Below, in pieces: positions 35,270 through 47,419 of a stretch of 64,000 nt of DNA. Made by a program: the position numbers and the translations under genes. The DNA is from Girardinichthys multiradiatus (taxonomy: Eukaryota > Chordata > Actinopteri > Cyprinodontiformes > Goodeidae): the NCBI RefSeq assembly GCF_021462225.1, contig NC_061805.1, positions 27,297,958 to 27,361,957 of the forward strand, given 5' to 3'. The notes under the pieces are model-generated. The model did not search any database, was not told the DNA's origin, and worked only from the letters and a program-made list of their open reading frames with translations. Each line of letters opens with the position of its first letter. The first letter of the stretch is position 1.

Positions 35270-35766
35270 TAGGGTCATGCTTAGGGCAATGTTCTGCTGG
35301 GAAACCTTGGGTCCTGCCATATATGATGATGATACTTTTACACAGACCACCTACTCAAGCATATCTGCAGACCATGTACACCCTCAATGGAAACTGGATG
35401 CTGTGATAGCTGTGGTCTCTTTCCTAAGGAAAATGTACTCTGCCATAAAGCAAAAATGGTTCAGGAATGGTTTGATGTGACAACATGCTTGACGTGTTGA
35501 CTTAGCCTACAAACCCCTTGATCTCGATCCAATCGAGCATCTTTAGGAGGTGCTGGAAACAAACAAGTCTGGTCCATGGGGACCCCAACTTGCAACTTAC
35601 TGGACCTTAAAGGATGTGTTGCTAACATTTTTGTGCAGATAACACTGCATACCCTCAGTAGTTTAGTTGAGTCCCTGCCATGACGGGTTAGGGCTGTTTT
35701 TCACAGTGAAGGGAGTATCAACACACTATTAAGCAGGTGACCACAATGTTATACCTGATAAATGTA
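35270..35766 (+). pseudogene. Tc1-like element, 5'-truncated, C-terminal half
   Basis: Plus-strand fragment of a widespread fish Tc1-like family. It runs through GGGAAACCTTGGGTCCTGCC, GCAGACCATGTACACCCTC, AAGCAAAAATGGTTCAGGAA (encoding AKMVQEWF), TCTCGATCCAATCGAGCATC (the DLNPIEH block) and GCCATGACGGGTTAGGGCTG. It ends in the terminal repeat part ATGTTATACCTGATAAATGT at 35766. The second catalytic Asp motif reads KENVLCHKAK, an Asp-to-Glu change. Frameshifts and stops are present, and the N-terminal half and left terminus are absent. It ends about 215 bp from exon B. Confidence 0.8.
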
Positions 35767-35980
35767 GATGATTTGCCATGCACATTAAACAATCAAATAT
35801 GTGTTGTTAACACATTTGTTTAAAATAAATAAAATAAAAACAGTCACGGAATATAAATTGCCATCCACAAACTTAAAAAAGTTGTTAGTTCTCTCCCTGG
35901 CATTTCTATACTTTCATGCTCCCTTAATTACTTTGAATTTCTTTCATCATCATTACTGGACAAATCCCAAACCAACTCAC

Positions 35981-36154
35981 CTCAAGCTGTTGAGCCTTAG
36001 GGCTTTTGGGGTCACAAAGGGATGTGTTAATCCTGTGGTTGTGTTTGACACAGCGCTGAGTTGTGTTCTGGGGCATTGGGAACAACTGGCGAACTAAAGT
36101 TAGCCGGCCAATTGACTTCATGACTAATTCCTGTAAGTCGTAGTCTGAGATCTC
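35981..36154 (-). CDS. grid2: grid2 exon B: amino-terminal domain segment
   Basis: A 174-bp exon, 58 codons, phase 0 at both ends. The acceptor is ATATCCTTACAG before 36154 and the donor GTGAGTTGG after 35981. It encodes [51 protein letters not shown] and PKAQQLE. The KSIGRLT-xx-RQ-FP-PQN and SLCDPK motifs match delta-type glutamate receptors in the second lobe of the extracellular amino-terminal domain. QNTTQRC contains an N-glycosylation sequon (NTT), as does NTSL. It continues exon A (LINE then EISD) and leads into exon C (QQLE then ITNR). The frame is intact, and intron A-B is 11,849 bp. Confidence 0.92.
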
Positions 36155-36833
36155 CTGTAAGGATATAAACAAAGGAAAATCTTTAGTTAGAAGTGAAGAA
36201 AGAACAAAAGTTTAGGAAAAATTAGTGCGTAGTAAATAAGATAAAGAATTTCCAGCAACTCTAGGTTTGAAAGTTGTCTAACAAATATGTTAACTAGCAA
36301 ATAAAGATGAAAGAACTAAACATGGAAAATAGGTGGAAAGAAATTGCATTTGTGTGTGTCTATATAAGCTTGTGTAATTGTTATGACCATGTGTGGTGGT
36401 TATAAAACTGTTTCAGTTGAAAAAATGTCAGAAAAAGCATTAAGCAAGATAATATTGTTTTGTATTACTATTCAGCTAAAATTAATGTATTTGATTCATG
36501 GTCATGTGAAATGTAAATGGGAAAACCAGCATAAATCATTTTTGTGTTGGGCTAATCCATGAGAATAAGATTCACTGTGATTGCTGATCTAGAGATCTAT
36601 GATCTATTATTTTGGTCTTGCAGGTTAGGTCACAGAATAATGCTTTAAAATGATAATATGTTTAAAATCCATTTTCTTTAATGTTATTCTTCTGACTACG
36701 ATGGTAGATAGTCTTTAGACAGTGGTACCTTTTCAAAGTTTATGTTTTGAGTTTATATCAGTTTATTTATCGAATGTGTCTCAATTGTTTATGTCTGAGT
36801 TGGTGCAGGGAAAATGTGTCCCTTCTGCTCATC

Positions 36834-36895
36834 CATTACAACACTGGAAATAACACTGTGTTTGTGTCTGTTCTTTACTATTCCCCTTTACAGGT
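36834..36895. repeat. Direct repeat, copy 1
   Basis: CATTACAACACTGGAAATAA, then GTGTTTGTGTCTGTTCTTTA and CTATTCCCCTTTACAGG. Nearly the same block recurs 593 bp downstream. Confidence 0.8.
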
Positions 36896-37426
36896 AAACT
36901 TCCCGCCTGAAGTTTTATGACTAAATTTAATGTCTATAGAGTTTAGAAAACAAGCACGAAGTGTTTGCAGTAACCATCTTGAGTAAAGTGGCTTTGTTTA
37001 AGAGTTATACTCACATAGTTGCCTAGCTAGCTGTGTTTTGTAGCACAGATGTTGCAGTGGAGGTATAACCACAATGTTTGTGTGCAATGTTCAGCTCTCA
37101 ATTAATATGTTGTTATATTGCTTTATATGAGTAAAATAGTGATGTTAAAAGCTGCAATTTAATAAGACATCAATCTAGTTAGATATGCATGATACATAGA
37201 TCATTTTCATTTATGTTTTCATAATGTAGCATGTACTCACACACACAGCTTGTAAATGGTGCTGTAGTCACCTGCTCATGCTAAAGATGTGATATACCAG
37301 TCATGATTTGTGTCCACACAGACATCTTGAGCAGCTAATAATGTTGTGTGATTCAGTGTTTTTTTTTTCTCATTAAATTACTTTATTTTATGTGACTATG
37401 TAATACTGAAACTCTTCTTGAAACAA

Positions 37427-37496
37427 CATTACAACACTGGAAGTGACAGAACTAATACCGTGTTTGTGTCTGTTCTTTACTATTCCTTTTTACAGG
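37427..37496. repeat. Direct repeat, copy 2
   Basis: CATTACAACACTGGAAGTGA, then GTGTTTGTGTCTGTTCTTTA and CTATTCCTTTTTACAGG. It differs from copy 1 by a small insertion and a few substitutions. Origin unknown: a local tandem duplication or two termini of one element. Confidence 0.8.
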
Positions 37497-39047
37497 CGTC
37501 TAACACATGCACGCTGCATGTCCTCGGAATGTCCTTGCAAAACCTTGAGGGAGGACTCATGGCTAATTTTAGCCCTAGAACACAATGTCTCTCTGCCGCT
37601 CTCCATTCATGGTTTTCCATCCATCCTCTGTGCAAGGGGGTCACATGATGACAAGATGAGAACTGACATTTATCGTCCCTGGTGGAGGTAACGGCACCAC
37701 CAGCTGAGGCAGCCTTTGCTTTCTTTGTATACATGTTTGGTGATTCTCTAGCTCTGTGCCTGCTTGGGCATCCTGTGTGAGCTTGCTGGTTCATTTAAAT
37801 CTGTGTGCATGTTTTCTATGGGGTTGTTTTGCAACCCTCCGATGATCATGCAAAACATCTTTGATACCCTTTCATTTTCACATGGCAGCACAGTTGACAG
37901 GATGGATAGCACTTTGGATAAAAAAGCCTGCATATATATAGACAAGTTATCAGACACCCTTTATATTTGGAGCTATAATATTAAAGGTATTACACCTCAT
38001 TGGCCAATCTCAGTGGTTTTTAATTGGACATAATTAACATTTATCAGGGCTTGTGAGTCATTGTGTTATGATCAATGATGATGACATTCCTTTTTGCAGG
38101 CAATTTTGCAATACCCAATGTGATATATAATAATTAGACTCTTCCATAGCCTTTCATCTTCATGTCCAATCTTTTTTCCTATAAAAACCAACTGCTATAG
38201 ATTATAAATGTAGTTTATGTAGTATACTGTATAAATGTAGTTTGCCTCAGTTTGTTTTTTTACCCTTGTTTCGCTGTCAAATCTGGTTTAATTTTCTTAA
38301 AATATTACAAGTGTACAAAATCAATGGCAACATTGATAAAAAAAAAACGTTTTCAAAATACAGCACAGTGGCAATTCTGTCATGAGAAACTGAACTCTTC
38401 AGAAGGGAATTTATTTTTTTTGCCTCTTTGGCAAAACTCCAAAAGAGTTGTCTTCATAAAAGTTCTGCAAGGGATTTAGTAACAAAGCCATCATAAAAAA
38501 GAAAAAAAAAGATTTAGAGAAGAGAGAAAATGCTTAACCCTACTAAAAAGGCAGAATTGTGGGCCAAAAGAGCATTAAGATTCACTGCAGGCAGTCAAGG
38601 GCATACAAAGAGAAATTGGCTGGCAAAAATTATCTAGACGGCTTCACTCAAAGGATCTAAACTCAAACAAATATCTATGCAGCAGTGCGGAGGAATACTA
38701 AAGACCTGCATGTATAAACAGAAACTTACCAGGACACTATACTTGAGTTTTGTCCTCTGATTGTGCAACTTCCATTGTCATGTTCTATTTCGCTCTGTCT
38801 GCATTTCCTTGTTGACAAACTAAAGAGTCACTAACCGATATGACTTTCAGTGCCGTCACAGTTCTTAGCCCTTTAACAGCTGAGTTATAACGAATGTGAC
38901 ACAGATACACACTGAATAGTTCATGCTTGTGTGTACAGGACAAAACCACACTTGAGTCATGATAAAGAAGCACTATTTGTGCCGAGTTCAGTTCATACCC
39001 TAATCAGTTTTTAGTAAGCTTCACTTGTCCTATTTGATCTCTAAGGC

Positions 39048-39310
39048 TATGTTCACACAGCAGGTCTTGATGCATATTTCCTACTTTTTACTGAAATACA
39101 ATTTTTTTGCGTGGCTGTTCAAACTACTAGATAAATGCCACCACTTCAGACTGGATACCCGCATGCACAGAAGGAGAATGTAGATGTCGCAAGAAGCACA
39201 ATGTTTATGAAAGTAGGGCCTTCCATGAAGCAGTGGATGCTACTTCTGTAGAGAAGTCTTTGTGGATGCTTAGTCGGAGCTATTTTACTAACTAAAGTTA
39301 GTAAAATAAG
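39048..39310. repeat. Probable MITE fragment
   Basis: GCTATGTTCACACAGCAGGT, TTTGCGTGGCTGTTCAAACT and the GAAGGAGAATGTAGATGTCG part recall a common fish MITE. The segment ends in a perfect 12-bp palindrome arm pair at 39282-39307. Assignment by recall only. Confidence 0.35.
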
Positions 39311-39749
39311 ATCAAATGAAAATCATTAAAGACTCAAGAGTTTCATTTAATATTCTTAAAATGCAAAAATACTAAGGTAATGAAACTGAAACTTTTTAAT
39401 GCAGGGGAGTAGTGGTTCTATGTCAAGCTACACCCATCTTACAAAGTAAGCTCATTTCAGCACATTTTCAGATGCTTGTATCTTGGATCAAGTTCTCATT
39501 TATTTATAATCCAAATCTCATAACCATAGAAAAGGCCTAGAATGTAAACAGATGGGTAAATCAAGAGCTTTGTTTTTTGGCTCACCTTTTTTTGCCACAA
39601 GGGCCCGGAATAATGCCTGCAATGCTGCAAATGAGGCCACAAACCAATTCCCATTTACCAAATAATCACTCATGAACAAGACTCAATACTTGAACTTCTC
39701 CACCTAAGGCAAAAACTGACCCCTGACACATCGAGTACGCAATCCAGGC

Positions 39750-40440
39750 TAGGCTTAAATTATCGTCTTAACTATTTAAGTTATTTATATATATTTTTGC
39801 TGCATTAACATAAATTAATGCAACAATTATTTTAAAAAGAGTACACATTTCCATTTGTTCAAAAAAGCCAGCGATGGAAAAACAGAAACACACTCTTCTA
39901 AATGGAGAGTTTCATTTTAAATTGTTACAAGATGGTGCTTTGGACAAAACCAAAGTGGTCTGCTTGCTTTGCCAGGGTGAATTTCGTTAGCACCGAAGCA
40001 GTTCATCACTGACATATCACTTAGGCACCCCAGTGTGGCAGGAACGTTGGAGGGAGTTCAGCTCCCAACAGACTACTTTGCAGCAGTTTGGAGCAAGAGG
40101 TGGGCTGCTATCCAAGCACACCAACAGCACAATAACGGATCACACTAATTCATACTTTTTGTTCCAAACGGTCAGTGTTCTGAACCACAAAATTAATATA
40201 TGGTGATGCACTTAAGTTATTCTTATGTTTGTGCATTTTTATGCAACAGCAAGTTTTGTTTTTATCTCACAGATTTTAGAAAGGGTGTCAAGATAAAAGA
40301 AAGTACCTTTTGTTTAAACTAATGACTTAAATTACCTTTATTATAAGTTGGCTTGAAGTTAGATTAATCGGGATCTGTTTTTTTAACTGATTTTATCTGT
40401 CTACTGATCTGATCAGTTTATTGAGCTATTAACAACCCTA
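39750..40440 (+). mobile_element. hAT-type fragment with BED zinc finger, copy 1
   Basis: Same family as 46493-47143. The right end, read inwards, is TAGGGTTGTTAATAGC; the left end is TAGGCTTAAATTATCG, a decayed version of TAGGGCTGTTAA. Inside, the plus strand encodes a hAT transposase N-terminus: LLQDGALDKTKVVCLLCQGE with the CxxC of a BED finger. The second half of the finger is damaged, with a stop and a 6-bp loss reducing H-x4-H to HLRH. QQTTLQQFGA-type coding follows in another frame. No 8-bp duplication could be found here. The catalytic domain is absent, so it is non-autonomous. Confidence 0.75.
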
Positions 40441-42735
40441 GTTTTATATATATTTTTTATTTTCTTATAATAAAAAAAAGAAACAACCCTGGTTTTAGGT
40501 GATGCATAGTGCAGTAACATAACTGTTAGAATAGTGAGACTGTTAAAGTTGCTCACCATGTTGAGTTTATCCTGCAAACCTTGCAGAAGGGATAAAATAT
40601 CTGTTGCTGTCAAGGAACATGGAAAAAAGAGCCTGCAGCATTCTGAACATCACTGGTGAGAGAGTAGTAGAAAAGATGAAGAAATATAAAGCGCTATTTC
40701 AACGCACTGTAAAGTGATTTTTCATGCAGACACTGTATAATGGTTTTGTACATAAATGAAGTATGAGACTAGGACTCAATATTGACTGATGCCTATTTTC
40801 ATATTAGATAAAAAAAAAAATCTGAACAGGACAGCTTTTAAATACTTCATTCACACTCTGCTATTCACTCATCTTCATCTTTGCCTAAATTCCAATAACT
40901 TCATTTGGAATCAACATTTGCAGCAAAATAGAATTAATATTATCTCTTCCTTAGAGAAAATAAAATTATATTTCAATACCAATAGTTAATTCTGACAGAG
41001 GCTGAATAAGACCTTCCTCTATGCAAAGAATCCAGTTATCTAAAAATTGAAACTTTGGGTAAGTTGCACCATCCATGACACACTGCAGCTCAAATCTCAG
41101 GGAAAATATTAGCTAGTTTTTTAATATCAGCTGGAAATTTTAGACTGCAAGTGTTCCCAGAAACATCAAAACATGACCTCAATCTCCCTCATTCCATTCC
41201 CATAAGGTCTAAATCCCAGATCAGTATTTGAAGATAAGAGTCAATAGCATAATTCTAACTTCACATTGTCACCATTTCTTGATCCTTTTGCTTTTTCCAA
41301 TGCTCTTTATCCATTCAGCCAATTCCTATTATTGTTTTGTTTAAGATACACTAAACCCTTATTTTTCCATTTAGTTGAACAAACAGTAAGTGGGAATAAG
41401 AGTGCTTCTACTACCCACACCATTTGTTACCATGATATTTTATTTTTGTAAAAACACACACATACCATAAATATCCTTTGTCTTGGAGAGGAAGACAAAC
41501 ACAAACCAAAAACTCATAAAGCCAGATGGTGGTGAAAGCAAAATAAATTATGGACAACTGAGAACAATGAAAGACAATGTAAACTGGAGCAGCTACATTT
41601 AAGATGTGTTCATCATGCATTATGATAGACTCTCAGAAAAAAAGCCTAAAATGGTTGGAAAAAAAGCTAAGTATATGATGTGTACATCTCTTATTGCATT
41701 GTTTTGCTATGAGTACTTCATCTGAACAACACATTAAGATACCTAGATCATCACTGCCTAATACTCAGGTTTTGCATCATTGTGCAATTTCCAGTAACAC
41801 TGAATCTTCTTATAATGTGTAAATTATATGCAAACCGTTAAAATCCACCTAATTTTAGATAGGCTTTTAGAGTACATCATTTTGTAGGATGATAGGCTAC
41901 AAAATGACATCTTCATTTATGAGCTTATGATGCTAGATTTCCCCTAAAGGCCAAGTGGAAGGAAAATAAAAAAAAGTGACATAAAAAGGGACAGTTAATA
42001 AATGACCGAAGGACAGAAAATAAAATTCAATGAAGAGATTTAAAACAAGTAAGGTCAATAGTGGAATTATCCTCCAAACTTAAGAGAATGACAGGAAGCA
42101 AGAGAAGCCGTAAGCATCTCTTATCATCTCTTGTCTTCCTAACTTCACATTCTCTGATCCTCAGAAGAGAGAATGTGATGGGTGACGGAAGGATGATCAA
42201 TTATAAGCTGTGAACTCCCATTCAGTGATGATGGCTGACTGTTGGCTGTAGATAAAGCTGAGTTATGACAACCATGCAGTATCCTCTCATGCATAATAAT
42301 CCATAGAGATAGAAAGCACTTTTGCACACTGAAGTATACATTCTCCAAAGAAATTTTATTACATTATAGAAGAGAGTGCATTTTTAACTCCTCTGCTCTC
42401 ATCAGTAGTTGACACATTGCTCATGGCACACTATAATTGTGCTTAGGCCTAATTTTTTATTTATTCTATAAATAAAATTGTAAGCTTAATATTTTTAAGT
42501 ACAGTTAGCAACTGTTGAGATTTAAAAAGGAAATAAATATATAAATAAAATTCTACTGAACATGTTTACTTTATGTACATGTCTTACAAAAGGCAACAAT
42601 TAAAAATACAAATTTGTTCTTGTAGTTACTTTTGTTCCTTTAGCTATCCCTCAAGTCAGTAGTAAATTCAACCTGAAAAGACTCACAATAAGAAACAAGA
42701 TGGCGATTGAAGACGTTTATTGATAAAAGTTAATA
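40441..42735. other. Intronic sequence, nothing recognised
   Basis: AT-rich. A short inverted pair (TCATTTTGTAG at about 41878 and CTACAAAATGA at about 41897) is the only structure noticed. Confidence 0.45.
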
Positions 42736-42743
42736 TCTTTGGC

Positions 42744-44231
42744 CAGGCGTGTAGCTAGACCTGGGCGAAAGCCCCGGATGTTTTCTGAATAGCCCCGGAC
42801 TTCTTGATAGAAGACATTTTGAAGTATTAAAAAGATGCAGCTACAATATGGTATTGGACTTCACATTTTTATTTAAAAACAATCAGATGTTTTCAATTAT
42901 GTTCCATATAATCACTTCCCGCTCCACCTAACCTGACAATGAGTTAAAAGGATAAGACAAAAAATAGTTATTTGCGCACTCGCGGTACTGCTAATGCGCA
43001 ACTACGCGCACAGCCAGAGACGGACTCCATTCTGGAGAAGTCCAGAATAGCAGTTTTCTCCAGGTCGACCTGCCTACTCCATTACCTGAAAAGTTACACT
43101 GAACGCCTCAAACAGGGCTCATTTCAGAGCAACCGCGGCGCCAACCGAAGAGTGGGAGCCTGGTGGGTGTGTGTGTGCAGGAAAAGGTGGAAGCCGAGCA
43201 GTATAACCCAGATGAAGATAGCGGTAAAACCTGAATGCTGACTCGGAATGAGCTAATTGTAAGTTACAGCTAATCACTTATTCACCCAGCAAGACATGAG
43301 GTGGAGGTTCACTCTAATGAGCATCATCAGTGTCATGATGAGGGACTTTGACCTGAGCTACAGGTGAAGGAAAATGATCTGGCTGTGATAGAAAACAGTA
43401 GCAACCTTCTCTGTGAGCTTCTAGCCGGATTTGCATCATATTGTGAAAATATCTGGTCCTTTACTTCAGTCAAAATAAAAGCATTTAATCCTAACGTAGC
43501 TGAACACATTAAAAGGTCCTTCAGATCAACAAAAATGTTTCTTTTATTATTTTTGGCAGGCCAAATTTCTTCAGAAGCGGAATGAAGGGCTGAAAAGATG
43601 ATAAAATAGAACAGGTTCATAAAAGAAGGAACATTTTTTAAAAAAATGTTTCGAAAGCTCTTGGCATTATAAAATAAATGTGTTTTAGGATTTTACCATT
43701 TGACTAAGATTTAGGAAAATCACCTTTATACCACTTTCCTTTTTTCAAATGTAAGAAATTAAGACAATGGAGCCTCAGTGGAACATTTTAATGAGAATAT
43801 AATGTTTAAAAAGGTAATTTATGTAGATGACAAAAGAAGCACATTTATCTGGCCCAAAGTAAACATCTCTGAGTTTAAGAAAAACTTTTGTTTGCAAAAA
43901 TTCAGATTAAGTTATTTTCTAAGTACCTCAGAATGTTATGTCTTTGTTATTATTTGCTTCAGCAAAGAGGTTTTTCATCAAGCCTAAACTCTGTTTCTCC
44001 TTGTCCTTCATTTCGCTTCTAACAAAAATAAAAAGTAAGATTATTGCAAACCTTTTTTGTTTGATTCACAATAATTTACATTCAGTCTAAAACCAGCCGA
44101 AACAGAGAACTGGTACAATATGTCCTATATTATTTTAATTTTAAATTACCTATAAATTGTCTTATTGAAATCTAAATATTTTGGATTTGGGCTAAAGCCC
44201 CCAATGTTTTGAGACCCTAAAAACGCCCCTG
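42744..44231. mobile_element. hAT-like transposon with perfect 8-bp target duplication
   Basis: The element begins CAGGCGTGTAGCTAG and ends, read inwards, CAGGGGCGTTTTTAGG. Both termini continue into a block with AAAGCCCC or GGGGGCTTTAGCCC. TCTTTGGC flanks both sides (42736-42743 and 44232-44239), the 8-bp duplication expected for hAT. At 1,488 bp it is shorter than an autonomous hAT, and I recognise no transposase core. Open frames at 42972-43241 and 43364-43585 (plus) have no motif I can name. It is probably non-autonomous. Confidence 0.85.
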
Positions 44232-45879
44232 TCTTTGGCGCTCGGACCCCGGAGGAAAACATGAATACTGAGAATGACATGAGATTGACTTAACGTTTTA
44301 GGCTTAGAATTAGATAAGTCTTCCCCCATTGGGATCTGATACTGGTGGTGGAGTGAAGGCCTAAGAAGGTAAGAGAGTCGGGAGGAGTATGGAAGTGAGA
44401 TGGTGGAGGTGGGGCAGAGGAGGGTCGAAGCTCAGCTGAAGAGCGGAGAATCCATGACTGGAGAGCCTTAAAAGCGAAGCCTCGGAGGATGATTGATTGA
44501 AGACACATGGATCTAACACTGATTGGATGGAGGAGAGATGCAAGGTGGAGTCATAGGATGGCTGGGGGTGGAGGTGAGTCTTTCAGTTTGAATTTTCGTC
44601 AAAACTCCAGTACAAAAATATTCGTGTTTACCATAACATTATTTAGCAGTTATTTATCCTATTTATATATCCCAGATACCTATAAACCAATAAAATATGT
44701 AGACTTTTTCTGACTGTTAAGATTAATTAATATTAAATGAGTGAAGCCAGTAATGAATAAAAAGTAGTTGTTTTCCCAATAGGCTCTTCTGATAAGTTTG
44801 CCATATTTCTTAAAGTTTAGAGCACTGGATTCCTCATTTCTTTTTCCCTTACAAACATTAGGATGTGAAAAAATACAACAGGGTTTTCTTAAGTACTTAA
44901 GGGAAAACTGTGACAATTTTGTTGCAGCCTGTCATCAATCATAAATATGAAAAAGAAAATAAAAATTTAAACCTTAATATAGCAGGGCTGTCATTCGCAT
45001 GGTTGCATGCAGTTATTCCTTAAACATTATTGAATGTCATATATACTAACATTTGTTTCAAACAGAAATACTTGGCATAACTAAGAACTAATAGGACCAC
45101 TGAACCGTATGGCATTTAGAGAAAGATTATCATTACAGGAACCGACTTGAAAATAAAACACAAAGGAAGAAAATGAGGCCCACTGAAAGATGTGAGTAGC
45201 TTTTCTTGTTTTGTACTAAATTAGGCTTTCAACATTCCTACAGTAAATGCTGTTTTGCTCTTTCAAAATATATCTTGTGGCATCTTGTGTGTGTGTCATG
45301 GACCACCTGTTGTGTCCTGTCAGTTCACTGTAAGGCCCAAGGCTTTAAAGAACTAGTGCATTAGCAAGAAGATAAATTACAGATCCAAAAAGACACAAAT
45401 ATGTTGCTTTCTTAGTTAAAAGGCACTGCTTATGAAGCAAGATCAAATATGGTTTTATTTGTTATAGAAATTTTTTTAATATGTTGTAAATAAGAAGTTA
45501 CAGCTGCCACTACAGAATAATTGTAATAATAATCTTCTTAGGGCATAATCACTCTGATGGGCGAACATAAATATAAATAAGATAATTATTGAGAAACACA
45601 CAGTACACTCAATGTGATAGAGTTTATTGCTGTCTTTAGCATAAAATTCAGCATTTGGAAATAATAACAAGTAATCCAAATTTTGAAAAGCATGTCTGCT
45701 TTACTTTCTGCAATAGGTAGTGAAAGTAAAAACTGTACAAAAAATATTCAAAGCATAGCTTTGTTTGCAATCTTAACAGGATTGCAAAAAATGTAGAAGT
45801 GAAATTATAAATAGTATTCTCAAGTAAGATTTAGGTATGGAAACGGTTTTAACACCAAAACGCTCAATGTTTTATTTAC
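44232..45879. other. Intronic sequence, nothing recognised
   Basis: No exon or repeat supported. A purine-rich block near 44340-44570 is locally G-rich. Confidence 0.45.
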
Positions 45880-46065
45880 AGCCAATAAGAAGCATCTTGC
45901 TGTCTCTTGTCTACTGGTAGCTTCTGTGACTGTTTCATTGCTTTGTGCATAAGCTCTTTAAAGTTTGCAGGAGTCTTTTTGTGCTTTGGCAGCACTCTCC
46001 AAAGGTTTTCTGTGATTTAGGTCAGGGCTAATTCTGGCCAGTTTAAACTGTCCCTCTTTTCCTTT
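45880..46065 (-). pseudogene. Tc1-like transposase C-terminal relic
   Basis: Minus-strand reading gives SPDLN in one frame and ITENLWRVLPKHKKTPANFK then ELMHKAMKQS in another. This is the NSPDLNPIENLW region with the catalytic Glu and the C-terminal helix of Tc1/mariner transposases. One frameshift separates the two. No termini were found. Confidence 0.6.
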
Positions 46066-46492
46066 CTCACTATTAGTGTGTGCTGTTGGACATATGCACC
46101 AGGTTGCTGTGAAACTGACAAACCCAGTGACCAATTTTCATTCACCTGGTGAGGTATTGTGTTTGGAAAAATACATGCCTAATTTTAATTTCCTAAATTT
46201 GATCACCCTTAATCAAAATTATGCAATAAAGGTAAACTTAAATTTCCTGTATAGAAAAAACATCCCCCAAGAAAGACTGTGACTTATCTTTGAAAGTTAA
46301 AGCAAAAATTGATCTAGTCTTTTCTCTCAAAAGTGGTTCCTTTCAAAGTATTTGCCCTTCTGGGATCCAGGTCAGTCTGAACGCTATTAGTTATCAACCA
46401 GATTTTTTTTTTTTATCCCTCATATGTCTTAACCTTCAGAATTCTGTCTTTAAATGTCTTTTTAGCCACACCTTAAAAAACTTCATAACATT

Positions 46493-47143
46493 TAGGGCTG
46501 TTAAATTATCTCGTTAACTATTTGCGTTATTTATATATTTGTTGATGTTAAAATAAATTAATGCAACAAATATTTTACAAAGCGTACACATTTCCATTTG
46601 TTTGGAAAAGCCAGCAAGAGTTTTATTTTAAATTGTTATAAGATGGTGCTTTGGACAAAACCAAATAGATCTGCTTGCTTTGCAAGGGTGAATTTAGTTT
46701 GCACCGAAGCAGTTCATCACTGACATGTCACCTAAAGGCGAGGCACCCCGGTGTGGCAGCAACGTTGGGGGGAAGTTTGGCTCCCAGCAGACCACTTTGC
46801 AGCAGTTTGGAGCAAGAGGTGGGCTGCTGTCCAAGCAAACCAACAACATAATAACGGATCACACTAATTCATACTTTCTATGTGAAGTGGTCAGTGTTCT
46901 GAACCACACAATTGATATACGGTGTTGCACTTAAGTTATTATGTTGTGCATTTTTATGCAACATCAAGTTTTGTTTTTATTTCACAGATTTCAGAAAGGG
47001 TGTCAAGGTAAAATCAAACAAAAGTATCTAATGACTTCAATTACCTTCATTATAAATTGAACTAAAATTAGAAATAATTGCAAATAACTTTTTTACTGAT
47101 TTGTGATCAATTAGTAAATATTTATTAATCCATTAACAACTCA
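46493..47143 (+). mobile_element. hAT-type element with BED zinc finger, copy 2
   Basis: Flanked by a perfect 8-bp duplication, ATAACATT at 46485-46492 and 47144-47151. The termini are TAGGGCTGTTAA (left) and, read inwards, TGAGTTGTTAA (right). Inside, the plus strand encodes ICLLCKGEFSLHRSSSSLTC followed by HLKARHP: a CxxC then H-x4-H arrangement, the BED zinc finger that hAT transposases use to bind DNA. The frame 46725-46934 continues with SQQTTLQQFGARGGLLSKQ. The RNase H-like catalytic core is missing, so this 651-bp copy depends on a transposase made elsewhere. Confidence 0.88.
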
Positions 47144-47419
47144 ATAACATTACATTCAGTAAATAATTGTTTCAGAATATTGGTTGCCTTGTGTTCCTTG
47201 AAATGGCAATGTTCTTTCACAAAAGCAGTTTGGTTAAGCTTACAAAGCTAAAACAAAACAAAACAAAAATACCATACAAGCATGCCAATAACTCTTGATT
47301 AACTGTGTGTACTGTGAGAGGAGTTGTAAAGAATGCTCATGAAAGTCTAACAAACTGTATATTAATGTTCTGTTTTTTTTTTCAGGATGAACCACTGCAA
47401 AATGAATAGGGATGTCCCA

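Larger units (their letters stand above)
36155..39047. other. grid2 intron A-B, proximal part
   Basis: AT-rich, no exon. Contains a pair of direct repeats (36834 and 37427, listed separately). The open frames around 37418-38033 overlap on both strands without known motifs. Confidence 0.45.

Noticed and set aside
37418..38033. A cluster of overlapping open frames on both strands that might be a gene
   Set aside because: No shared motif, no splice sites consistent with one gene, and the frames shadow one another.
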